This document shows positions 37,844-45,523 of a stretch of DNA of 64,000 bases, piece by piece. Under the pieces are notes generated by a model. The model made no database searches and was not told the DNA's origin. It worked only from the letters and a program-made list of their open reading frames with translations. This DNA comes from Erythrobacter sp. GTDB taxonomy: Bacteria > Pseudomonadota > Alphaproteobacteria > Sphingomonadales > Sphingomonadaceae. The first letter of the stretch is position 1; each line of letters begins with the position of its first letter. The position numbers and the translations under genes are program-made. The stretch is taken from assembly GCA_023653115.1 (NCBI GenBank), contig JAMNXO010000001.1, positions 434,001-498,000 of the forward strand, in the 5' to 3' direction.

Positions 37844-39036
37844 GCACATCTGAAACCATCATCCGCCTCGCCGCCAAGGGCGACGGGGTTACCGAAAGCG
37901 GTCGTCATGTCGCGGGCGGCGTGCCGGGCGACCATGTCGATCCCGAGGGCATCATCACCCCTGGGCCGCACCACATCACCCCTGTCTGCCGCCACTTTGC
38001 CACTTGTGGTGGGTGCCAGTTGCAGCAGGCTGACGACGCGGTGCTGGCCGATTTCGTGCGCGACCGGGTGGTGAATGCGGCGAAGGGTCAGGGCCTGGAG
38101 CCTGCCGAGGTGCTGCCGGTCCACCTCTCGCCGCCGAACACCCGCCGCCGCGCCGGGCTACACGGGCTGCGCACCGCAAGGGGCGCGGTGCTGGGTTATC
38201 GCGAGGGCGGATCGCACCGCGTCGTGGATCTTGCCGAATGTCCGGTGCTGCATCCGGCCTTGGCCGCTCTGATTGCTCCTTTGCGCGCCTTTGTTGCTGG
38301 TTATGGCCCCAAGGCGATGGTCGGGATCGACCTGACGCTGGCCGATCAGGGTGTGGAGGCCAATCTCACCCACTTTCCGCTCGAGGGGCTCGGACCGACC
38401 GAGGCCGCGCTCGATTTCGCCCGAGAGCAGGGCCTGTCGCGGCTGACGATCGATCAGGGCTATGGCCCGGAAACCCAGTGGGAGCCCGAGCCGGTGACGG
38501 TGACGCTCGCGGGCGTGCCGGTCGGCCTGCCGCCGGGCGCTTTCCTGCAAGCGACCCGCGATGCGGAAAGCCGCATGGTGGCTGACGCGGCCGAATGGCT
38601 CGGCGAGGCACGGCTTGTGGCTGATCTGTTTGCGGGGCTGGGCACCTTTGCCTTTGGCCTCCGCGAGGGCCGCAAGGTGCTCGCGGTCGAGGCCGAGCGC
38701 GCGGCGCATCTGGCCAGCAAGGCAGCCGGAGCGCAGGCGGGCGGGCAGGTGCTGGCGATGCACCGCGATCTGTTCCGTTCGCCGCTGGAGCCCGCCGAGC
38801 TCAATCGTTTCGACGCGGTGCTGCTCGATCCCCCGCGTGCCGGAGCGCGCACGCAGGTGGCCCAGATCGCCGCGAGCACGCTGGCGCGCGTGGTCTATGT
38901 CAGCTGCAACCCCTCAAGCTGGGCGCGCGATGCGGCGGTGCTGGCAGAGGCCGGGTTCCGGCTGACCAAGCTGCGTCCGGTGGGCCAGTTCCGCTGGTCG
39001 ACCCATGTCGAACTGGTCAGCCTGTTCGAGCGTTAG
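37834..39036 (+). CDS. TrmA/RlmD-family RNA (uracil-C5) methyltransferase
   Basis: A 400-residue class I methyltransferase of the TrmA/RumA group. The iron-sulfur motif is CRHFATCGGCQLQQ; motifs for SAM (VADLFAGLGTFAF) and the catalytic Cys (YVSCNPSSWARD) follow, with the general base and Asp in DAVLLDPPRAG. It methylates C5 of a uridine in rRNA or tRNA; which one is not decidable. The GTG start is one of two close choices. Confidence 0.92.
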   Translation: MPVSTSETIIRLAAKGDGVTESGRHVAGGVPGDHVDPEGIITPGPHHITPVCRHFATCGGCQLQQADDAVLADFVRDRVVNAAKGQGLEPAEVLPVHLSPPNTRRRAGLHGLRTARGAVLGYREGGSHRVVDLAECPVLHPALAALIAPLRAFVAGYGPKAMVGIDLTLADQGVEANLTHFPLEGLGPTEAALDFAREQGLSRLTIDQGYGPETQWEPEPVTVTLAGVPVGLPPGAFLQATRDAESRMVADAAEWLGEARLVADLFAGLGTFAFGLREGRKVLAVEAERAAHLASKAAGAQAGGQVLAMHRDLFRSPLEPAELNRFDAVLLDPPRAGARTQVAQIAASTLARVVYVSCNPSSWARDAAVLAEAGFRLTKLRPVGQFRWSTHVELVSLFER

Positions 39037-39045
39037 ATCGGGCGA

Positions 39046-39834
39046 TTAGCCGCGCAGCATGGCAAGGATCTGCTGCTCCAGCCAGTCACGCGCGTGCGGC
39101 TCGACATAGGCGTGGCTGGCGCCTTCGCAGCGGCGGACTTCGCCCTGTGTTTCGGCTGCAAGATCGTATGGCCACTGGGTTTCGAAAACTTGCGCCGTGC
39201 GGTCATTGGCGGCGAGAAGGATCACATAGGGCTTGCCCGAAGCATCGAGCCCGCGCGCCATTTCCTCTGCAAGACTGCTGGGTGCGGGCGCGCGCGATAG
39301 CGCCTGACGCAGTCCGCTGGCCAGCTTTGCCGGGCTGACCTTGCCGGTTGCCAAGCGGATCAGTTCGCGCGGATTCTTCAGTTTTTCAAGATAGCGGGCG
39401 CGAACCGCTGCGGGCGGGAGCTTCCCGGGGTCGTCCTCGATCGTCCAAGGGTTGGACAGGACCAACGCATCGCACAGATCGCCCTGCGCCAGCATCAGCG
39501 CCGAAGCCGCATCGCAATTGCCGAAAGCCACCACCCGCTCGATCTGCGGAGCGATGGCGCGGAAGGCTTCGATCGCGGCGGCGATATCCTTGAGCGAACG
39601 GCGAAAGCCGCGGTTCTCGCCCTCGCTGTCGCCCACCCCGCGGCGGTCGAAGCGGAACACCGGAAAGCCCGCGCGGGCGATCCGCGCGGCAAGCTCGGCC
39701 TGCCCGCCAAAGGCCCCGCTGCGGATCTCGTTGCCGCCGCTGACGATCAGCAGGCCGCTGGTGCCCGGTGCGGTGTCGAGCGTTGCGGCAAGGCGGAACG
39801 TGCCGCAGCCGAAGGTGAGCGGCAGGCGGCTCAT
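39046..39834 (-). CDS. exosortase A system-associated hydrolase 1
   Basis: A 262-residue alpha/beta-hydrolase fold protein (family TIGR03100 by resemblance) with SGGNEIRSGAFG near the oxyanion region. The nucleophile elbow reads AFGNCDAAS: Cys107 takes the place usually held by Ser. An Asp in LLAANDRTAQ and a His in CEGASHAYV may complete a triad. It belongs to the XrtA locus, is overlapped by four bases at its start by the partner hydrolase, and presumably acts on a thioester or ester in the decoration pathway; this is inference. Confidence 0.85.
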   Translation of the reverse strand: MSRLPLTFGCGTFRLAATLDTAPGTSGLLIVSGGNEIRSGAFGGQAELAARIARAGFPVFRFDRRGVGDSEGENRGFRRSLKDIAAAIEAFRAIAPQIERVVAFGNCDAASALMLAQGDLCDALVLSNPWTIEDDPGKLPPAAVRARYLEKLKNPRELIRLATGKVSPAKLASGLRQALSRAPAPSSLAEEMARGLDASGKPYVILLAANDRTAQVFETQWPYDLAAETQGEVRRCEGASHAYVEPHARDWLEQQILAMLRG

Positions 39835-40505
39835 GCCAGGCTTTCCGCAAGGATCGCTGCGAGCGCATCGGCCTGTCGGGAGTCCTCGCCGGGCTCGGCG
39901 CGCAGCCACAGGCCGGGGCCGGCGAACATCGCCTGGGCAATCTCGGTCTGCCCCTCGGCCAGCACCGGTTCGGCTGTATCGAGTGCGCGGATCAGGCCTG
40001 CGCCGAGTGTCCAGCCGCCCAGCACCAGACCTTCCGAGCGGCCCAGTGCCATCAGCGCCTCGGCTTTCTCCTCACGCCCCGTTTCGCGCGCAGCAATGGT
40101 GCGGGCGCGGATCATGCCGCGCAGCAGCTTGGGGCCGGATTGCGGTGCATAGTGCCAGCCGGGCAGGTCTTGGGGCGCGAGCAGTGCCCCGGCGCGGATC
40201 GCCAGCACATGGGTGGCGCGAACCGCTTCGGCTGCTGCCTGCATCCCGGTCTGCCAGCCTGCCAGCGTTTGAGTGCCGAGCGGGGCAAGGCTGTCATTGC
40301 AGCCCGGCAGATCGGGCAGGAAGCTGTCGATCCCGGCGCTATCGAGCCGCCGCATGACCTCGACCGTGAAGCGGCGCAGTTTGTTGGCCTCGTCAAACCA
40401 CGCCGGGCAGACAAGCACGCGCGCGGTGCGCTTGCGATCGAAGGCTACCAGCAATTCCTCGCCGGTTTTGCCTTCAGCCAGCGGGATGGTCCACGTGGAG
40501 ATCAC
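39831..40505 (-). CDS. exosortase A system-associated hydrolase 2
   Basis: A 224-residue alpha/beta-hydrolase relative (TIGR03101 by resemblance). The nucleophile position in LAIRAGALLA is Arg104, so a classical catalytic Ser is not present. It starts with GTG. Pairing with hydrolase 1 by a 4-base overlap suggests that the two form a hetero-complex, where this one may be non-catalytic. It follows the carrier-protein gene by 12 bases. Confidence 0.82.
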   Translation of the reverse strand: MISTWTIPLAEGKTGEELLVAFDRKRTARVLVCPAWFDEANKLRRFTVEVMRRLDSAGIDSFLPDLPGCNDSLAPLGTQTLAGWQTGMQAAAEAVRATHVLAIRAGALLAPQDLPGWHYAPQSGPKLLRGMIRARTIAARETGREEKAEALMALGRSEGLVLGGWTLGAGLIRALDTAEPVLAEGQTEIAQAMFAGPGLWLRAEPGEDSRQADALAAILAESLA

Positions 40506-40517
40506 GCGCGTGACGGT

Positions 40518-40814
40518 CTAGCTGGCGGCGAGCTTGGCCTTGGCAAAGGCCAGCAGCCCGCCATAGGTCTCGAGCATCTCGCCATCGACGTCATCATCCT
40601 CGATAACGATGCCGAGCCGGTCTTCCATTTCGGTCAGCAGGCCGGCAACCGCCATCGAATCCAGTTCGGGCAGGTGGCCGAACAGACCCGACTCAGAGCC
40701 GAATGCGGCAGCCTGTGCCGGATCAAGCCCGAGCACATCGGCAAGCAAGCCCTTGAGTTCCTGATCGAGCGCAGCCGCTTCGGCCTCGCCCGGAATGGTC
40801 GGAATGCTGTTCAT
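40518..40814 (-). CDS. acyl carrier protein of the XrtA locus
   Basis: A 98-residue carrier protein with the phosphopantetheine-attachment Ser53 in PELDSMAVAG and acidic helices typical of ACPs (TEMEDRLGIVIEDDDVD). The N-terminal extension of 20 residues is unlike FabF-pathway ACP. It is placed between an acyltransferase and two hydrolases, and opposite a ligase, so it probably carries the intermediate of a side pathway. A GTG start is also possible at 40826. Confidence 0.9.
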   Translation of the reverse strand: MNSIPTIPGEAEAAALDQELKGLLADVLGLDPAQAAAFGSESGLFGHLPELDSMAVAGLLTEMEDRLGIVIEDDDVDGEMLETYGGLLAFAKAKLAAS

Positions 40815-40856
40815 CGGGTCGCCCAAAATCCCTGTCCTCGGCCGTGGCGGCGGGGC

Positions 40857-41894
40857 TTAGCCATGCGCGGGCGCGGGTGCAAGCGCCTCGGGAGGGGTGT
40901 GCTGGCGCAGACCGCGCAGCATCCGCTTGGCGAGCGGGCCCCAAGCGGCGGGCTGGCCTGCGTCGAGACAGTCGATGCGATAGCGCGGGCGCGCCTGCTC
41001 CATCCAGTCGGCCTTGTAGCTCTGGTCGCCCGTCCCGAAGTCGACGAGCGTGACCTTGTCGCGGTCGATGACGTGCTCGAACAAGGCCGCGCTGAGCGTG
41101 GTGCCCGCCGACAGCTGACGGTGGCTCTCAAGATGGGCGAGCTTATGGATATAGGCAATTGAATTTTCGACAGTCCAGCATTGCGCGGCGACAGTGATCC
41201 CCTCCGCGCGCGCCAGCCCCAGTCGCAATCGCCCGGCCGCGCCCTCGGCTTGCGCAAAGGCGCGCAGCATGGCGGGGTGATCCTCGTCCGGTTTCCAGCT
41301 GGCGGCATAGATCGCCTCGTATTCGGCCCAGACTGCGGGATCGAAATGGGTCAGGGTGGCGGTCTCGACCTTCTTGCCCTTGCGTTTCAGCGTCGTGCGC
41401 AGCGGGCCCGGGCGGCTCTCCCAATATTCGGCAAAGCTGCGACCACGCACAGGGAGGATGTGATTGATATCGCAGGGCTCCACCTGCACGCGCCAGCCCG
41501 CCGCGCGAAAGGCGCGGGCCAGCCGCTCGGCGGCGCCATCCTCACCCGGCACGGGTTCGAGCGTGACGCGGTGCCCGCGCTGCTTCAGCTGGCGTGCGAT
41601 CGTTTCAAGCAGGCGGTCGCCCGCCGCTCCGGACGGCGCCAGCGCGCGCCAGGTAAAGCTGTACCAGTTGCGCAAGGGCGCGATTCGCCCCTCCTGCTCG
41701 GTCAGTGCCATCGCGGCGGTGGCCTCGGCATCGCTCGCCGTCGCGATCAACGGGGCGAGTCCGGTCCCGGCAAGCAGCGCAAACCACTCCGCGCGGTCGA
41801 ACGGCGCGCGCGCTTCGCAAGCGGTCAGGGCTTGCAAGACGTTAACGCTATCGTGATACCGCGCTTCGATCACTGAAAGATGGCTCCCGTTCAT
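40857..41894 (-). CDS. GNAT/FemAB-like acyltransferase of the XrtA locus
   Basis: A 345-residue protein of the BioF2-like/FemAB acyltransferase fold: ESRPGPLRTTLKRKGKK and a C-terminal LVDFGTGDQSYKADW motif typical of CelD/BcsL-like GNATs. It likely transfers an acyl or aminoacyl group from the carrier protein to a sugar or peptide. The ATG chosen shares bases with the divergent ligase start; an in-frame GTG at 41873 with GGGAG upstream is an alternative. It leads the leftward XrtA unit. Confidence 0.85.
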   Translation of the reverse strand: MNGSHLSVIEARYHDSVNVLQALTACEARAPFDRAEWFALLAGTGLAPLIATASDAEATAAMALTEQEGRIAPLRNWYSFTWRALAPSGAAGDRLLETIARQLKQRGHRVTLEPVPGEDGAAERLARAFRAAGWRVQVEPCDINHILPVRGRSFAEYWESRPGPLRTTLKRKGKKVETATLTHFDPAVWAEYEAIYAASWKPDEDHPAMLRAFAQAEGAAGRLRLGLARAEGITVAAQCWTVENSIAYIHKLAHLESHRQLSAGTTLSAALFEHVIDRDKVTLVDFGTGDQSYKADWMEQARPRYRIDCLDAGQPAAWGPLAKRMLRGLRQHTPPEALAPAPAHG

Positions 41895-41895
41895 G
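41892..41895. promoter_or_regulatory. shared divergent start CATG
   Basis: The acyltransferase ATG (minus strand, 41892-41894) and the ligase ATG (plus strand, 41893-41895) overlap within CATG. If both are right there is no spacer for ribosome sites or promoters between the genes, so at least one uses a later start, a leaderless message, or promoters within the partner gene. Confidence 0.5.
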
Positions 41896-43440
41896 CCGCA
41901 ACTGCCCGAACCCACCCCTTTCCCGCTCGACCATCTCGCCGAACTGGCGGTGGCAGCGGGCCATGGGGCGCGTCCGGCGCTGGCCTTGCGCGAGGGCACG
42001 CTTAACCACAATCAGTTAAGACAGCGTGTTGCGATGCTGGCTGGTTGGCTGGCGACGATGGTGCCCGAGCCGGGCGCGCGGGTGGCCAGCTGGGCGGCCA
42101 AGGGCGAGCTGACCTGTCTGCTGCCGCTTGCTGCTGCGCGGGCCGGGTTGGTCCATGTGCCGGTCAACCCCCTGCTCAAACGCGCACAAGCCGCGCATAT
42201 CCTCGGTGATTGCGGGGCCAAGCTGCTGATCGGCACGGGATCGCGGCTCGCGAGCCTTGAACCGGGCGATGTGCCGGCAGGCTGCGCTGCGATCGGCGAA
42301 GCCGAGGCGCTGGCGGCCGCCGAAGCGGCGGGGCGCGCGCTGGGGCCATCGCAGGCTGATCCGCACGCGCTGGCGGCGATCCTCTACACCTCGGGTTCGA
42401 CAGGCAGGCCCAAGGGCGTGGTGCTGAGCCATGCCAATATGTGGCTCGGCGCAGTGAGCGTGGCGCATTATCTCGGGTTGGCCGAGGATGATGTGACGCT
42501 GGCGGTGTTGCCGTTGTCGTTCGATTACGGGCAGAACCAGCTGTTCAGCACGTGGTTTGCGGGCGGATGCGTGGTGCCGCTCGACTTCCTCTTCCCCAAG
42601 GATGTTGCCAAGGCCTGCGAGCGCCACGGTGTGACGACGCTCGCCGCGGTGCCGCCCCTGTGGGTACAACTGACCGAGCTGGACTGGCCTGCCGAGGCCC
42701 GCGCCCCCTTGCGGCGGCTCACCAACAGCGGCGGGGCGCTGACGGTCGATCTCGTGCGCTCGCTGCGGACGATGTTCCCCGAGGCGCGGCTGTTCCCGAT
42801 GTATGGCCTGACCGAGGCCTTCCGTTCGACGTTCCTCGACCCAATGTTGGTAGATTTGCATCCGACATCAATGGGTAAGGCGATACCCTTCGCAGAGATT
42901 CTCGTTATCAATGATGCAGGCGCCGTCGCCGCGGATGGCGAGGAGGGCGAACTGGTCCATTGCGGGCCGCTGGTGGCGCAGGGCTATTGGCAGGATCCGG
43001 AGCGCACCGCCGAACGCTTCAAACCCGCACCCGCTGCCTCCACTTATGGCGGCATGGCCGTATGGTCGGGTGACCGGGTGCGGCGTGATGCGGACGGCTT
43101 GCTCTATTTCGCCGGGCGGCGCGACGCGATGATCAAGAGCGCGGGCAATCGCATCAGCCCGCAAGAGATCGAGGACGTCGCGGTCGCCACCGGACTGGTG
43201 GCCGAGGCGGTGGCGCTGGGCGTGTCTGACGCGCGGCTCGGGCAGGCGGTGCATCTTGTGGTGCGCGGCGCTGGTGACGAAGCGGCGCGGGCGGACTTGC
43301 CCAAGCGGCTCCAGCGCGACCTTCCCAATTTCATGCAGCCGCAGCATATCCATTGGCGGCCGAGCCTGCCGCTCAATCCCAACGGCAAGATCGATCGCAC
43401 CGCCTTGCAGGCCGAATTGAACAAGGAATATGCCGCATGA
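41893..43440 (+). CDS. acyl-CoA ligase (AMP-forming), exosortase A system-associated
   Basis: A 515-residue adenylate-forming enzyme matching TIGR03098 by resemblance. Visible are YTSGSTGRPKGVV, MYGLTEAFRST and the C-terminal MIKSAGNRISP and NPNGKIDRTAL motifs. It probably activates a small acid and loads the nearby carrier protein. It is coupled to the decarboxylase gene by ATGA. The Ala/Gly rich N-terminus contains a VPEP segment that only by chance resembles a PEP motif. Confidence 0.88.
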   Translation: MPQLPEPTPFPLDHLAELAVAAGHGARPALALREGTLNHNQLRQRVAMLAGWLATMVPEPGARVASWAAKGELTCLLPLAAARAGLVHVPVNPLLKRAQAAHILGDCGAKLLIGTGSRLASLEPGDVPAGCAAIGEAEALAAAEAAGRALGPSQADPHALAAILYTSGSTGRPKGVVLSHANMWLGAVSVAHYLGLAEDDVTLAVLPLSFDYGQNQLFSTWFAGGCVVPLDFLFPKDVAKACERHGVTTLAAVPPLWVQLTELDWPAEARAPLRRLTNSGGALTVDLVRSLRTMFPEARLFPMYGLTEAFRSTFLDPMLVDLHPTSMGKAIPFAEILVINDAGAVAADGEEGELVHCGPLVAQGYWQDPERTAERFKPAPAASTYGGMAVWSGDRVRRDADGLLYFAGRRDAMIKSAGNRISPQEIEDVAVATGLVAEAVALGVSDARLGQAVHLVVRGAGDEAARADLPKRLQRDLPNFMQPQHIHWRPSLPLNPNGKIDRTALQAELNKEYAA

Positions 43441-44663
43441 AGCCCGTCGGCCCGATCCCCGCCGGTTACGAGGCCATCGAGGGCGAGCTTGCCATTGGCG
43501 GGCGGCGCGTGAGCGACCTTGTTGCCGAGGCCGGGCGCACGCCGCTGTTCGTCTATTCGCGCGCCCACCTCGACGCCCGCGTGGCCGAACTGCGCGCGGC
43601 GCTACCTGCCCGTGTCGGGCTGAATTACGCGGTCAAGGCCAACCCGCATCTTGCCGTGATCGGCCATATGGAGCCTTTGGTTGACGGCTTCGACATCGCC
43701 TCCTCGGGCGAACTCGGGCTGTGCCTCACGCTGGGGATCGATCCGGCGCGCATCAGCTTTGCAGGGCCGGGCAAGCGCGACGACGAACTGGAAGCGGCGA
43801 TTGCTGTGGGCGTGACGCTCAACTGCGAGAGCGAGGGCGAGGCTGCCCGCGCGCTCGCCATCGGGCAGCGGGTGGGCAAGGCCCCGCGCATGGCGATCCG
43901 GGTCAATCCGAGCTTCGAGATGAAGGGGTCGGGCATGAAAATGGGCGGCGGGGCCAAGCAATTCGGCGTCGATGCCGAACGCGTGCCGGCGCTCGCCCGC
44001 GCTGTGATCGCCCAAGGCGCGGAGTGGCGCGGTTTGCACATCTTCACCGGCAGCCAGACGTTGAGCGCAGATGCGATCATTGAAGCGCAGGCCAACGTGC
44101 TGGAACTGGCGGCCAATCTGGCCGACGCTATCGGCCACGGCCTGCCCAAGCTGAATATGGGTGGCGGGCTCGGCATACCTTACTTCCCCGGCGACACCCC
44201 GGTTGATCTGCCCCGCGTTGGCGCGGCGCTGGCCGAGCGGGTCGCGCACCTACCGCCCGCTCTGGCGGATACCGAGCTGTGCATGGAACTGGGCCGCTAT
44301 CTGGTCGGCGAGGCGGGGGTGTATCTCACCCGCGTGATCGACCGCAAAACGAGCCACGGGGTGACCTATCTCGTCACCGATGGCGGGCTGCATCACCAAC
44401 TGGCCGCGTCGGGCAATTTCGGGACTGTGGTGCGGCGCAATTATCCGTCAGCAATTGCAACGCATTACGGGGCAGAGCCAACAGAGGAAGTCAGCATCGT
44501 CGGCTGCCTGTGCACCCCGCTTGACCGGCTCGCTGACAATGTCGCGATGCCCCATGCCGACGTCGGCGATCTGGTCGCTGTGTTCTGCGCCGGAGCCTAT
44601 GGTGCGAGCGCCAGCCCCTCGGCCTTCCTCGGCCATGGTCCGGCGGCTGAAATCCTCGTCTGA
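43437..44663 (+). CDS. PLP-dependent decarboxylase, exosortase A system-associated
   Basis: A 408-residue type III PLP enzyme of the diaminopimelate/ornithine decarboxylase fold (TIGR03099 by resemblance). The PLP lysine is Lys67 in LNYAVKANPH; a glycine-rich phosphate-binding loop (NMGGGLGIPY) and the C-terminal GCLCTPLDRL cysteine are present. It likely decarboxylates an amino acid or amino-acid derivative that then enters the carrier-protein pathway. Coupled to the ligase gene by a 4-base overlap. Confidence 0.87.
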   Translation: MKPVGPIPAGYEAIEGELAIGGRRVSDLVAEAGRTPLFVYSRAHLDARVAELRAALPARVGLNYAVKANPHLAVIGHMEPLVDGFDIASSGELGLCLTLGIDPARISFAGPGKRDDELEAAIAVGVTLNCESEGEAARALAIGQRVGKAPRMAIRVNPSFEMKGSGMKMGGGAKQFGVDAERVPALARAVIAQGAEWRGLHIFTGSQTLSADAIIEAQANVLELAANLADAIGHGLPKLNMGGGLGIPYFPGDTPVDLPRVGAALAERVAHLPPALADTELCMELGRYLVGEAGVYLTRVIDRKTSHGVTYLVTDGGLHHQLAASGNFGTVVRRNYPSAIATHYGAEPTEEVSIVGCLCTPLDRLADNVAMPHADVGDLVAVFCAGAYGASASPSAFLGHGPAAEILV

Positions 44664-44795
44664 GCCCCGGGGGCGGACGGGGTCGTTAACGCCTGCCGAG
44701 GCACTGTCCCGTATCGGGATGGGGCCGGATTTGCCGCCGTATAACTAACAATATGTTCACCATTTCCGGCGAGAAGATGGCCATTGCCCGTAGGA

Positions 44796-44830
44796 CACAG
44801 GTTGCAGGTCGCTCCTGCATCCGGCCTGTG
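44796..44830 (+). promoter_or_regulatory. two-tier stem-loop in the polysaccharide operon leader
   Basis: CACAGG, T, TGCAGG, five loop bases, CCTGCA, five bases, CCTGTG: two perfect 6-bp stems stacked around a small internal asymmetry. It lies 38 bases ahead of the export gene start, which has its own AAGGA nine bases upstream. An AT-rich patch at about 44738-44765 may hold the promoter. No T-run follows, so it is not a terminator. Confidence 0.45.
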
Positions 44831-44868
44831 CCCCCGGCGCGCGCAAGAATGGCCAAGGATCCTCGTCA

Positions 44869-45507
44869 ATGCCCCAATCGCTGTCTCTCGTCCGTCTCGC
44901 AACGCTCGGGCTAACGCTCGCGCTCGCGGCCTGCGGGGGTGCCGGCACCGAGCTTCCCACAGCAAGATATGGCGGCGAGCCGATTGCCCCATCCGAACAA
45001 TATACCATCGGCCCGCTCGACGAGATCACCATCCACGTCTGGCGCAACCCCGAACTCAGCGCCGACAAGGTGCGCGTGCGACCCGATGGCCGGCTGACAA
45101 TCCCGCTGGTGCAGGACATTCCGGCGGTCGGCAAAACCGCCACCCAGCTGCAGGAATACATCGCGGGCGAATTGTCGAAATATATCGAGCAGCCGATTGT
45201 CTCGGTGATCGTCAACACGCCCGAGGGGAACTTCTCCCAGCAGGTGCGGATCATCGGCGCGACGCCGCAACCCGCCTCGCTGCCGTTCCGCGCCAACATG
45301 ACGGTGCTCGACGCGATGATCGCGGTGGGCGGGCTCAATGAATTTGCCGCGGGCAACCGCGCCAAGCTGATCCGGCAGGATCGCGAAACCGCCAAACAGG
45401 TGGAATACCGCCTGCGTCTGTCGGACCTCGTCCGCAAGGGCGATGCCAGCGCCAATGTCATGCTGATGCCGGGGGATACGATCATCATCCCGGAAAGCCG
45501 GTTCTGA
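44869..45507 (+). CDS. XrtA-system polysaccharide export lipoprotein (Wza-like)
   Basis: A 212-residue OPX protein with a lipoprotein signal (LTLALAAC) and a PES/SLBB fold: YTIGPLDEITIHVWRNPELS, then VRPDGRLTIPLVQDI and a second SLBB strand set ending in MPGDTIIIPESRF. It should form the outer-membrane-side export channel of the exopolysaccharide machine, shorter than E. coli Wza, as usual for TIGR03027. First gene of the rightward operon, followed 16 bases later by the chain-length regulator. Confidence 0.92.
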   Translation: MPQSLSLVRLATLGLTLALAACGGAGTELPTARYGGEPIAPSEQYTIGPLDEITIHVWRNPELSADKVRVRPDGRLTIPLVQDIPAVGKTATQLQEYIAGELSKYIEQPIVSVIVNTPEGNFSQQVRIIGATPQPASLPFRANMTVLDAMIAVGGLNEFAAGNRAKLIRQDRETAKQVEYRLRLSDLVRKGDASANVMLMPGDTIIIPESRF

Positions 45508-45523
45508 CAGGGCCGCAGCAACC

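Noticed and set aside
41893-43440. VPEP segment in the XrtA ligase as a possible PEP-CTERM tail
   Set aside because: It lies about 55 residues from the N-terminus, not at the C-terminus, so it is not a sorting signal.
44664-44868. Small gene in the spacer before the export gene
   Set aside because: No open frame with a ribosome site and no conserved motif; it reads as leader and promoter DNA.
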